In this document: positions 35,984-44,438 of the stretch, one piece after another
Layout of the letters: each line of letters begins with the position of its first letter
Numbering within the stretch: position 1 is the stretch's first letter
From: Paenibacillus sp. USDA918EY
GTDB lineage: Bacteria > Bacillota > Bacilli > Paenibacillales > Paenibacillaceae
DNA: 64,000 nt
Assembly (NCBI RefSeq): GCF_009870825.1
Contig: NZ_WTWY01000009.1
Coordinates: forward strand, 62,001-126,000
Reading direction: 5' to 3'
Notes under the pieces: generated by a model
Seen by the model: the letters and a program-made list of their open reading frames with translations, nothing else
Told to the model about the DNA's origin: nothing
Databases searched by the model: none
Made by a program: the position numbers and the translations under genes

Positions 35984-36943
35984 TCAACCGACGATGCCGG
36001 TCCGTTCCACGCTTTCGACGAAATACCGCTGCACGAACACGTACAAAATGATAATCGGGGCGATGAACAGCAGCTCTCCCGTATTTTTGATCATATAGGC
36101 ATACAATCCGTCCTCGAACTGCGTGGCCGTCCACATCGTCGGCAGCATCGTCGACAGCACCTTGATTCTCGTCAGCAGCAGCGACACGTAATAATTGTCG
36201 TTCCACATCCAGACGAAAGAGAATAGAAAAACGGTCACGATCGCCGGAACGGCGTTCGGAAGCATGATCCGGTAAAACGTCTGGAATACGCCGCAGCCGT
36301 CGATATAAGCGGCCTCTTCGAGTTCTTTCGGAATCCCGCGGAAAAATTGCCGGAAAATAAAGATAAACAAGCCGCTTTTGATTCCCATGCCCGTCGCCGC
36401 CTGCAAAATGAAAGGCCAATAGCTGTCCAGCAAATTGACGCCATGCCCGCCGAACAAGGACAAAAGGCCGGCCAGATCAAAAAATCGAAAATTCAAGTAG
36501 GTCGGAATCATCAGCGTCTGCGGCGGGACGACGATCGTAAACACCGCAAGCGCAAACAGGATGCCGCTGCCCTTGAACCGGAGCCGGGCGAAGCCGAAAG
36601 CGGCGAGCGAACAGGAGATGACCTGCAGCAGCGTCGTCAGCAGCGAAATGAACAGCGAATTCAAAAAGGTGTCGGCATAATGCAGCGTATGGGCCGCAAA
36701 CCGGAAATTGTCGAGCGTGAAATGCTTCGGAATCCAAAGGACGGTCGGATCGAGCATATCCGCCCTCTCTTTAAACGAAATCGAAATTTTAAAAAATATC
36801 GGATACAAAATGACGAAACAAAGACCCGTAACCAACACCGCCCGGATGAGAACCCAGGCAAAATGCTGCATTTTGAGCAGCGGCTGCTTTTCCCTGGCAT
36901 AACGGGCATAACCTGCCGCCGCCTTGACCACAACCTGTTTCAA
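35984..36943 (-). CDS. Carbohydrate ABC permease, AraQ/MalG type (second pair)
   Basis: A 319-residue membrane protein with six helices and an EAA loop (IPKELEEAAYIDGCGVFQTF), as in sugar permeases of the MalG/AraQ family. It is the last gene of the operon. TTG 36943 was chosen because AAAGGAGGG lies nine bases upstream; the longer frame would start before that site. It pairs with the permease at 36992. The loop between helices (residues about 175-200) contains a Gly/Leu-rich segment that is longer than usual. Confidence 0.9.
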   Translation of the reverse strand: MKQVVVKAAAGYARYAREKQPLLKMQHFAWVLIRAVLVTGLCFVILYPIFFKISISFKERADMLDPTVLWIPKHFTLDNFRFAAHTLHYADTFLNSLFISLLTTLLQVISCSLAAFGFARLRFKGSGILFALAVFTIVVPPQTLMIPTYLNFRFFDLAGLLSLFGGHGVNLLDSYWPFILQAATGMGIKSGLFIFIFRQFFRGIPKELEEAAYIDGCGVFQTFYRIMLPNAVPAIVTVFLFSFVWMWNDNYYVSLLLTRIKVLSTMLPTMWTATQFEDGLYAYMIKNTGELLFIAPIIILYVFVQRYFVESVERTGIVG

Positions 36944-36991
36944 AATCCGTCTCCCTCCTTTAATCCCCAAAAATGACAGGCATCTTCCCGC

Positions 36992-37876
36992 TCAATCGAA
37001 ATAAAAGACCTTCCGGGACACGAGGCGAACCAAGATCAGCAAAATAATGGACGCCACCGCGAAATAGGCCCACGACATCGCCGCACTCAGGCTGAAGTTC
37101 AGCGCTTTGAACGCCGTATCGTTGATCAGCACGCTCAGCTTGTTGTAATTGTAGGAGTCGATGACGGTATAAACGATGTTCGTCAAAATGAGCGGGCTGA
37201 CCATCGGGAACGTAATTTTCCAAAACGCCTCGTACCCGGTCGTCCCTTCGATTTTGGCGGCTTCGTACAGCGCCGGGGGCACGGATTGAAGCCCGGCCAA
37301 AAAAATCAGGATTTGCACGCCGGAATGGCTGATGATTTCGTAAATGCGGTTGACCGAACCCGTGATGTACATGGTCAAGCCGCTGCCGAACCCGGACTGC
37401 AAAAGAAGCGCTTCGAGTTCGCTGCTTTTAAGTCCCGCATCCCCTCCGCCGGTCACCGTTTGCGCCACTTCCGCCAAATTGCTGCTCTGCTCGATGGACA
37501 ACAGGTTCGTGGCAAGCAGCACCGGCAGGAAAAAGATGGCGCGGGCCAGCACTCTCCCCCGGAATTTCTGGTTGAGCAGGGTGGCGGCAAACAAGCTGAA
37601 AACGACGATCGAGGGGATGTTGATCAGGAGGTCCGCAACGGCATCCAGCAGCACCCGGTTAAAGGTCGGATGTTTGTAAAAAATTTCCTTGTAAAACTGA
37701 AGCCCCGCAAACTCGGTATCGAAACCGCTCATGGCGACCGTCAAGTGATTAAAGCTGTATACAAGCGATTCATACAAAGGGACCGCAAACAAAAACACGA
37801 AGCCTAAAAACCACGGACTGATGAACAACACGCCGAGCAGCGACTTTTTTTGCGACAACGTCAGCTTCTTTTTCAT
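36992..37876 (-). CDS. Carbohydrate ABC permease, UgpA/LplB type (second pair)
   Basis: A 294-residue membrane permease with six helices and the EAA motif VPPALYEAAKIEGTTGYEAF. It is the partner of the next gene downstream. It overlaps the DUF5696-like gene by 4 bases (ATGA), so it is in the same transcript. The extracytoplasmic loop (residues about 115-170; SSNLAEVAQTVTGGG) is longer than in typical MalF/UgpA-type proteins of this size. Confidence 0.9.
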   Translation of the reverse strand: MKKKLTLSQKKSLLGVLFISPWFLGFVFLFAVPLYESLVYSFNHLTVAMSGFDTEFAGLQFYKEIFYKHPTFNRVLLDAVADLLINIPSIVVFSLFAATLLNQKFRGRVLARAIFFLPVLLATNLLSIEQSSNLAEVAQTVTGGGDAGLKSSELEALLLQSGFGSGLTMYITGSVNRIYEIISHSGVQILIFLAGLQSVPPALYEAAKIEGTTGYEAFWKITFPMVSPLILTNIVYTVIDSYNYNKLSVLINDTAFKALNFSLSAAMSWAYFAVASIILLILVRLVSRKVFYFD

Positions 37877-40437
37877 CGCTTTCCACCGCCTATTAGATAG
37901 CTTTCGCCTTCAAGGACAACGCCTCCGTCCAGGCTCACGCCCGAAGCGTTGTAATTGACCGTGACGGTTTTGCCGTTTTCGTAGGTTGTACGGAATACGC
38001 CCTCTGCCAGCTTCTCGTGGCCTACGATCCTCTGGTCCCGGACGTCCTTCAACACCCCGTTTGCTTCCTTGTAATAACGCACCGCTTCGTCGAGCCAATC
38101 CTTGTACCGGGCCGAATACAAATCGTTGAAGTCGGTGTTCCGCACGGCGGAAGCTTTTTCGTAAAACCATCTGTAATACACGCCGGAACCGGTCTCAAGC
38201 GTTTTAAGCAGGCTGGCCCGCCCGCTTTGGTCCCGATCCAGATTGACGGGTTCTCCCGAATAGTCGACGTATCCGTGCAGCACCATTTGATAAAATGGGA
38301 CTTCCTCGTCGGCGATATTAAACCCGCTGCTGCGGGTCGGCGCATTGACCACGATATCCGCGTATGGCAGCACGCCTGCGTTGCCGCCGCTCACCATCGT
38401 TTTTCCGGCCGCCTCTTTCAGCCTCTTCACCGCCTCCTCGTTCAGCGCCGCGCCGGCCTGCCGGTCGGTCGTCCTGCCGGACGTCACGTCGGAATGGATA
38501 TCGTCGCCCAAATCCCGCAGCGATACTCCGCCCACGCTCCATGTTTTATAATCCCGCAAAAAATCGTCCACGAGCTTTGGCAGCTTCTTCGGCGACAGCA
38601 GGTAATAATCCAAATCGCCCCGATTTGCCGTCACCGGATCGGTTTTGTACTGCGCGATGCCTTCGCGGAACAAAAAGCTTGCCCCGTCGCGGGAAGGCTT
38701 GAATCCATGTCCGCTGCGGTATACCTGCAGGAAGGAAACGTCCGGATAGAGCTCGACGTTTTGTTCCTTGGCGAAGCGAACCAGATGTTCGAAGCCTTTT
38801 TCGCCGCCAAGCGCGGCATCGACGTCGATGTCGTCCGGATAATGATGGGCAAGCCCGCCGTTGAACCATCCCGAATAACGCAGCTTGATGCTGCCGACGC
38901 CTTTATCCTTCAACATGCCAACCAGCGATTCGGCCTCTTGGAAGGTCGTCAGCGCCTTCACCGACCGGTACGGGATGCCAAGGAACGTTTCGCGCACCGG
39001 AATGGAGCCGACGAGATCAAGCACAAAAGGCGTATCTTGGGAAGCTTCGAGCTTGGTCAGTTTGCCGTTTTGCACGAGATAATCCTGATAATGGCGGGCC
39101 ATGCCGGCATAATCGGCCGACGCGCCGGACAGGAACGCATACCGCAGCCGGATGCCTCCCCCGTACATTTCCGGAAACATCGGGCTGTCCTTTTTTACGC
39201 TGCCTGCGCGGTACGTAAACAGTTCCATCGGTTTCAGCAAAAATTTGGCGCTCACCCGGTTGTAGGAATTGACCCTTCCGCTGATGTCGGCATGGATCGA
39301 AGCGACCGCATCTCCGTCCTCAATGATGCAGAAAAAGGCCTGCTCCCCTTTTTTCATGCCAAAAACGGGCAGCCTGGTCGTTTCGGTAAATTCCTTGGTT
39401 TCCGTCGATTTCTCTTTCAAGGTGCGGTCTTGGCCGTATATCGGCATTTCGTAGGGCTGGGCGGCGACTTTCCCGTTGTTCAAACGGATCAGCGCTCCCG
39501 ACCCGTCGGGAACGAACATATATCCGCTTTCCTTCGTCCCGGCCGCGCCGAACATTTCAAGCAGCTGGATCGACTCGATCGGGAACAGCTCCGTATCCCG
39601 GATTTCCTTGACGGGGACCTGAACGACCAAACTCCGGCCGTCCAGCCGGTATTCGACCGGTACGGTGAATTTCGCCGCCGCCGAGGATTTCTGCTCGCCC
39701 GCCTGGTTCAGCTCGTTATCCTTTCTGGCATCCTCCGCCGTATAACCGACCGATTCCAGGATGGCCACGACGTCCTTTACGACGTACTCCGGCATTTCCT
39801 TCCGTTTGTAAACCTGCGTTTCCTCATCGAGGAAAAACCGTTTCTCGATCTCGAATTTGACGCTTTCATCCTGGATTTTGCTTAGGATCAAGTCATCCAT
39901 CCGCTGCTTCGAAATGAATTGCGGGACGGCTTCCAGCCCTTTCTGAAAATCCCCGAGCCGATAGATGATTTTGACGCCATGGTCCGTTTTCAAAATATCG
40001 AACTGTTTGCGTTTCACCGCCTCGGTATAGTTGTTCGCGTAAAACGTCTGCCCTTTTTCGTTGTTGTACACGATGGAAAATTGCGCGGACAGGTTTTCGA
40101 AATTGACCGCTTCCGCCTTTTTGTCTTCGTCCCGGTCCTGCGGGTTGGAATACCACATCTGTCCGCTGCGCTTGTCCTTGACCGCGGTCTCCGTCGTTTC
40201 CGGATCGATGTAAAGCGCGAGATCTTCATTTTCGGCGATCAGGTTCCAGCCTTCGGCGTTACTTTCGAAACGGGCGGATGCGGGCGTCTTCCCCTCACCG
40301 GATAGGCTGCCGGGTGTTTCTGCGGATCCCGCCGCTTCGCGGCCGCCTGCAGGTTTCATGATCTGAAAGCTTGCGTAAGCGACCAGGCAAACGCCGGCGA
40401 GTGCCGCCAGCCACCATCCTGCTGTTTTGCGTCTCAA
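37873..40437 (-). CDS. DUF5696-like membrane-anchored surface protein
   Basis: An 854-residue protein with one N-terminal membrane anchor (WWLAALAGVCLVAYASF) and a large exported part. It resembles proteins annotated as DUF5696 that accompany sugar ABC genes in Paenibacillus. Its layout suggests an N-terminal beta domain (LALYIDPETTETAVKDKRSG) and a TIM-barrel region (IKLRYSGWFNGG; VELYPDVSFLQVY; GVSLRDLGDDIHSD; IVNAPTRSSGFNIADEEVPF). This is glycosidase-like, but catalytic acids cannot be assigned with confidence. The start is TTG 40437 behind AAGGGGGGAG. It lies between an NHL/Yip1-like protein and two permeases and may process or bind the sugar before uptake. Confidence 0.75.
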   Translation of the reverse strand: MRRKTAGWWLAALAGVCLVAYASFQIMKPAGGREAAGSAETPGSLSGEGKTPASARFESNAEGWNLIAENEDLALYIDPETTETAVKDKRSGQMWYSNPQDRDEDKKAEAVNFENLSAQFSIVYNNEKGQTFYANNYTEAVKRKQFDILKTDHGVKIIYRLGDFQKGLEAVPQFISKQRMDDLILSKIQDESVKFEIEKRFFLDEETQVYKRKEMPEYVVKDVVAILESVGYTAEDARKDNELNQAGEQKSSAAAKFTVPVEYRLDGRSLVVQVPVKEIRDTELFPIESIQLLEMFGAAGTKESGYMFVPDGSGALIRLNNGKVAAQPYEMPIYGQDRTLKEKSTETKEFTETTRLPVFGMKKGEQAFFCIIEDGDAVASIHADISGRVNSYNRVSAKFLLKPMELFTYRAGSVKKDSPMFPEMYGGGIRLRYAFLSGASADYAGMARHYQDYLVQNGKLTKLEASQDTPFVLDLVGSIPVRETFLGIPYRSVKALTTFQEAESLVGMLKDKGVGSIKLRYSGWFNGGLAHHYPDDIDVDAALGGEKGFEHLVRFAKEQNVELYPDVSFLQVYRSGHGFKPSRDGASFLFREGIAQYKTDPVTANRGDLDYYLLSPKKLPKLVDDFLRDYKTWSVGGVSLRDLGDDIHSDVTSGRTTDRQAGAALNEEAVKRLKEAAGKTMVSGGNAGVLPYADIVVNAPTRSSGFNIADEEVPFYQMVLHGYVDYSGEPVNLDRDQSGRASLLKTLETGSGVYYRWFYEKASAVRNTDFNDLYSARYKDWLDEAVRYYKEANGVLKDVRDQRIVGHEKLAEGVFRTTYENGKTVTVNYNASGVSLDGGVVLEGESYLIGGGKR

Positions 40438-40452
40438 CCGTTTCTCCCCCCT

Positions 40453-42540
40453 TTACAAGCGAACGATGATTTCGCGGTACAACGCCTGGACGAACGTCGC
40501 CATCTGCTGCACCAAACTGAAGCAAAGAATGCCCAGAAAGACGATAAAAGCCATGACCAGCACGGTTAAAAACAACGTCGCGACCGTTTTGCCGATCGAA
40601 TATTGATGCACCGTCATCGTGCCGACGAAAAGCAGCCAGGCGAACCACAGGTACGCGATGGAATCGAGCAAATAATAAAACGGGCTTTCGGCTTCGGTCA
40701 TGAAGTTGCTGACCCCGGTTTGCGGCAAAAAAATGATGACGAGCGGCAGCGCCGCATATCCGGCGGCCATGACGATCTCTTTGAATTTCCCTTCGCCGTC
40801 CATCAAGGTCGTCAGCGACCAGTTCGAAACGCAAAACAGCAGAAACGGCAGGACGATATATTTCAGCTCATCGACGCTGCTGAACTCGCTCGGCTTGTTG
40901 AAATTGACGATGAAACCGGCATACTGCCGTTTCAAAATCATCGTCACGACAAGCATAAGCAAAATGAAAACCGCGATCGCGACTTTTCCTTTGTTTTCGT
41001 ATTTCAGTTCCCAGAATCCGCTGAACGGACGGACGATCGTGCGCAGCGGCATCCTCCACGCCGCCGTATCCGTGTAATGGACCGCAACCCTCCGTCTCGC
41101 CCGGACGATCCGAAGCGCAAGCAAAGCACCCGCCGTCCCCAGCACGACCGTCATCGCGGTGCCGAAATGGTTCCACAAATACTCCGAACGGTACCGGTTC
41201 AACGCCTCGGAATAATACTTCCGGTTGTTCCCGTTTTTGAAATATTCCATGGCCTGTTTGTTTTCGCCCTGTTGCAAAAGCGATTTGCCGATGCCGATAT
41301 AGGCGATGTCAAAATTGGCGTTCAGCTTGAGCACTTCTTCCCAATCCTTGGCCGCCTCGTCGTCCTTGCCGTTATATTGCGCCTCGACCCCGGCGCGGAT
41401 CAGCGATCCGTAGCGGGTCGGAGCAAACACGGTAAGCCGGTTCATCCCGGCGTCGAGCACCACCATCCGGTCGCCGAGCATCGCCATGGCCGTCGGCTTT
41501 TGAAACCGGTTTTCGCTCATGCCGACGCCCCCGAACTGGTAGAGCATGTTGCCGTCGCCGTTGTACGCGAATATCCGGTTGCGTTTCGAGTCCAGGCCGC
41601 TATAGATGCCGCTTTTGTCGTAAATGACGTCGACGAACGTCGAGCTGCCGGCGTTTTGGATCGTTTTTTGCTTGGCGGCATCCACCTGAACGGCGGAAAC
41701 GTCGCCGGCCGGATCGAAATAACCCTCCCTTCGCAATACGTCTTCCCCGCCCGGGTTAATCCGTTTTAGCGGACGGACTGCATTAACTTCCGAAGAGACG
41801 GCATAAATAAAACCTTTGTCGTCCAAATCCATATTGGCGAACTCGATCGGCAGGAACAGCTGCATTTGGCTGCTTTGCTCCTTGGTGGAGAACCGTTTCC
41901 AGAACAGGTCGACCGGACTGAACCTCACTTTGTTCGTGCCGACGTATCCCCGAAAATTCCCTTTGGCGTCAAACTCCATAATGCCTTCGTATGCGCCTTG
42001 GGCGATCACGTACAGCCTTTGCGTTTTGTCCACGGCCACTTTTAATGGAAAATATTGAAATCCTTTCGGAATGATGCTGGACACCGGAGGTCCGTACATC
42101 CGGATCAGCCTGCCGCTTCGCTCCATCTCGACCACCCGTCCGTTTTGCGTATCGGCGACGAACAGGTGCCTGTTCGTCCGGTCGACGTAGACGCCGCTCG
42201 GCTTGTTGAACGTATCTTTTTTCCCGCCGTTGTCGAAAGCGGATATCACCCCGAGCAGCTTCCCCTTTTCGTCCAAATGAACGATCCGGTTGTTGCCCGT
42301 GTCCGCAATGAAGATGTCCCGATCCTCGTCCACGAACACGTCCTGCGGCTCATTCCAATGGCCGATGCCCAAATCCGAGCCGTAAATCGTTGTTTCCGCC
42401 AAGTACGGATAAGGCGCCGGTTCGGCTTCCCTCCAATACGAGTAGTTGTATCCATGGTCCGGCACCTCCGCTTTCACCGGGGTACCGACGGCAAGAAGCG
42501 CCAATGCAAGCAGCCACGCCGCCCATTTCCTGACACCCAA
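40453..42540 (-). CDS. NHL-repeat, TPR-like, Yip1-like membrane protein
   Basis: A 695-residue protein with an unusual combination. A signal peptide (AAWLLALALLAVGTPVKA) is followed by NHL beta-propeller repeats from about residue 55 to 370 (NEPQDVFVDEDRDIFIADTGNNRIVHLD is a typical unit), a short TPR-like helical pair (GKDDEAAKDWEEVL; ENKQAMEYFKNGN), one helix near 470, and a C-terminal Yip1-like membrane domain with about five helices. The start TTG 42540 fits the Shine-Dalgarno GAGGGGGGA better than the GTG two codons earlier, which overlaps it. It is encoded within the ABC operon, so it may be a surface sugar sensor or scaffold. Confidence 0.75.
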   Translation of the reverse strand: MGVRKWAAWLLALALLAVGTPVKAEVPDHGYNYSYWREAEPAPYPYLAETTIYGSDLGIGHWNEPQDVFVDEDRDIFIADTGNNRIVHLDEKGKLLGVISAFDNGGKKDTFNKPSGVYVDRTNRHLFVADTQNGRVVEMERSGRLIRMYGPPVSSIIPKGFQYFPLKVAVDKTQRLYVIAQGAYEGIMEFDAKGNFRGYVGTNKVRFSPVDLFWKRFSTKEQSSQMQLFLPIEFANMDLDDKGFIYAVSSEVNAVRPLKRINPGGEDVLRREGYFDPAGDVSAVQVDAAKQKTIQNAGSSTFVDVIYDKSGIYSGLDSKRNRIFAYNGDGNMLYQFGGVGMSENRFQKPTAMAMLGDRMVVLDAGMNRLTVFAPTRYGSLIRAGVEAQYNGKDDEAAKDWEEVLKLNANFDIAYIGIGKSLLQQGENKQAMEYFKNGNNRKYYSEALNRYRSEYLWNHFGTAMTVVLGTAGALLALRIVRARRRVAVHYTDTAAWRMPLRTIVRPFSGFWELKYENKGKVAIAVFILLMLVVTMILKRQYAGFIVNFNKPSEFSSVDELKYIVLPFLLFCVSNWSLTTLMDGEGKFKEIVMAAGYAALPLVIIFLPQTGVSNFMTEAESPFYYLLDSIAYLWFAWLLFVGTMTVHQYSIGKTVATLFLTVLVMAFIVFLGILCFSLVQQMATFVQALYREIIVRL

Positions 42541-42559
42541 TTGCACTCCCCCCTCACCA

Positions 42560-43447
42560 TCAGTCTTTCATCCCCGACGTCGACATCGTCTGAATGACGT
42601 TGCTTTGCGTCAAAATGAAGATCGCCACCGGCACGACCATCATGATCAATGCCGCCGCGGCCATCGGTCCGGACCGGACGAAGCCGCCCGACAAAATCTG
42701 GCTGAACGCGTAATCCATCGTCTTCAGCTGCTCGCTGTAAATAAACGAAGCGCCTTGGCCTCCCGCGCCGGTTCCCCATAATCCTTTGAAGGAGAAAATG
42801 ATCAGCGTCAGCCAGGCCGGCTTGACGATCGGCATGACGATGTTCCAGAAGATGCGGTATTCGCTGGCGCCGTCGATTTTGGCCGCCTCCAGCAGCGAGT
42901 CCGGAATTTGCTCCATGAACTGCTTCATCAGAAACAACCCGAGCGAAGTGGCGAAGGCCGGAAAAATGAGCGACCAATACGTGTTCAGCAGCCCAAGCCA
43001 GCTGACGGTCAGATAGTTCGGAATCGACGTGACCTGGGACGCGAACATAAGCGACAGCACGACAAGCGCAAACAAAAATTTGCCGCCGGGCAGCTTTAAT
43101 TTGGCCAGCGGATAGGCGGCCATGGAAGCGAGCACGACGTGACCGGCCGTACCGAGGAACGCGACGAAAAACGTGTTGAATATATACCGCGACAACGGGA
43201 CCCAAGAGTTGGCGAAAATGAGAAACAAATCGTAAAAGTTGTCCAGCGTCGGATTGCGCACGATAAACGTCGGCGGGAACAGGAACATTTCGTCCAGCGG
43301 TTTCAGCGCCGTGCTGACCATAAACACAAACGGCGCGGCCATAAACGCCCCGGCGCATGCCAAAAGACCGAAAATGGCGATGTCCACCGGGAGCGAGCGG
43401 TTCACCTTCCGCTCCCTGCGCAGCCGAAGTTGAAGTTTTGCCTGCAT
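42560..43447 (-). CDS. Carbohydrate ABC permease, AraQ/MalG type (first pair)
   Basis: A 295-residue permease with six membrane helices and the EAA motif IPDSLLEAAKIDGASEYRIF. The N-terminus is short and charged. It lies five bases downstream of its partner permease gene and 20 bases upstream of the NHL/Yip1-like gene. Together with the partner it forms the membrane channel for the sugar bound by the upstream binding proteins. Confidence 0.93.
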   Translation of the reverse strand: MQAKLQLRLRRERKVNRSLPVDIAIFGLLACAGAFMAAPFVFMVSTALKPLDEMFLFPPTFIVRNPTLDNFYDLFLIFANSWVPLSRYIFNTFFVAFLGTAGHVVLASMAAYPLAKLKLPGGKFLFALVVLSLMFASQVTSIPNYLTVSWLGLLNTYWSLIFPAFATSLGLFLMKQFMEQIPDSLLEAAKIDGASEYRIFWNIVMPIVKPAWLTLIIFSFKGLWGTGAGGQGASFIYSEQLKTMDYAFSQILSGGFVRSGPMAAAALIMMVVPVAIFILTQSNVIQTMSTSGMKD

Positions 43448-43452
43448 GGGAT

Positions 43453-44433
43453 CTATTCCCCCACTTTCCTGAGCAGCTTCTGGATCACCATGTTCGTGCC
43501 GAGCATGATGACAAACAACACGCTAGCGATGGCGCAGGCGTATCCCATCTCAAACCGGATTGTGCCGTAATCGTTCAGATGGGTTACGATCGTATGCGCC
43601 GCATATTGCGGGCTCGGAAAACCCGCCATATTCGTGGCCACGTCGGCGACGGCAAAAGAGCTCGTAATTTGCATGACCGCCCCGAACATGAGCTGCGGGC
43701 GCATCGACGGCAAGGTGATATGCCACAGCTCCTGCCAGCGGTTTTTCACGCCGTCGATCGCGCCGGCTTCGATCAAAGTTTTGTCGAGGCCCTGAAGCCC
43801 GGCGATAAAAGCGAGAAAAGCGGTGCCGAGGCTGAGCCACAGCTGGACGAGCATAATAATGAACAGCATGTATTTCGGATTCTGAAGCCATTGGATCGGC
43901 TCCAGGATAAATCCCCATTTCATCAAAAATGCGTTCACGTAACCGAAGGAATCGCCCGAAAAGGCGACCTGCCAGATCAAATAGACGTTGCCGGAAATCG
44001 AAGGGGCATAAAAAAGCAGCGTCACCACCGCCCGCAATTTCGGCGACAGCTCATTGATGAGCCATGCAAGCATAAAACAGGCGATATAGCTGATCGGCCC
44101 GGTAATGACCGCAAACAGCAGCGTGTTTTTCAAGGCGATCAGAAACACTTCGTCCTTGATGAACAACGTCGCGTAATTATCCCAGCCGATCCACTTCGGC
44201 GGCTCCAGCACGTTGAAATACGTGAAGCTTAACGCAAACGCCATCAGGACGGGAAAAGCCGTAAAAACGAAAAACAAGACGAAATAAGGAGCGAGCAGAA
44301 CATACCCTTGCTTTTGCTGCCTCATTTGCTTCATCAGCTCTGCCAGCTTTCCCGGTTCGCGGCCGGGAACGGGCGGCGATGCGGTCCTGGCCGGGTCCGG
44401 CAACCTCACGCGAACATTCTCTAGCTCAGACAT
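43453..44433 (-). CDS. Carbohydrate ABC permease, UgpA/MalF type (first pair)
   Basis: A 326-residue permease. It has six helices after a cytoplasmic N-terminus of about 50 residues (Pro- and Arg-rich), with the EAA motif LDKTLIEAGAIDGVKNRWQEL. ATG 44433 is chosen since AGAGAGGTGA lies upstream; the GTG three codons earlier overlaps that site. It starts just after the end of the large binding-protein gene and is in the same transcript. Confidence 0.92.
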   Translation of the reverse strand: MSELENVRVRLPDPARTASPPVPGREPGKLAELMKQMRQQKQGYVLLAPYFVLFFVFTAFPVLMAFALSFTYFNVLEPPKWIGWDNYATLFIKDEVFLIALKNTLLFAVITGPISYIACFMLAWLINELSPKLRAVVTLLFYAPSISGNVYLIWQVAFSGDSFGYVNAFLMKWGFILEPIQWLQNPKYMLFIIMLVQLWLSLGTAFLAFIAGLQGLDKTLIEAGAIDGVKNRWQELWHITLPSMRPQLMFGAVMQITSSFAVADVATNMAGFPSPQYAAHTIVTHLNDYGTIRFEMGYACAIASVLFVIMLGTNMVIQKLLRKVGE

Positions 44434-44438
44434 CGGGA

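Noticed and set aside
38017..39885. A 622-codon plus-strand frame opposite the DUF5696-like gene
   Set aside because: Same shadow pattern; no family similarity and no ribosome-binding site. The minus frame has a membrane anchor, operon overlap and coherent domains.
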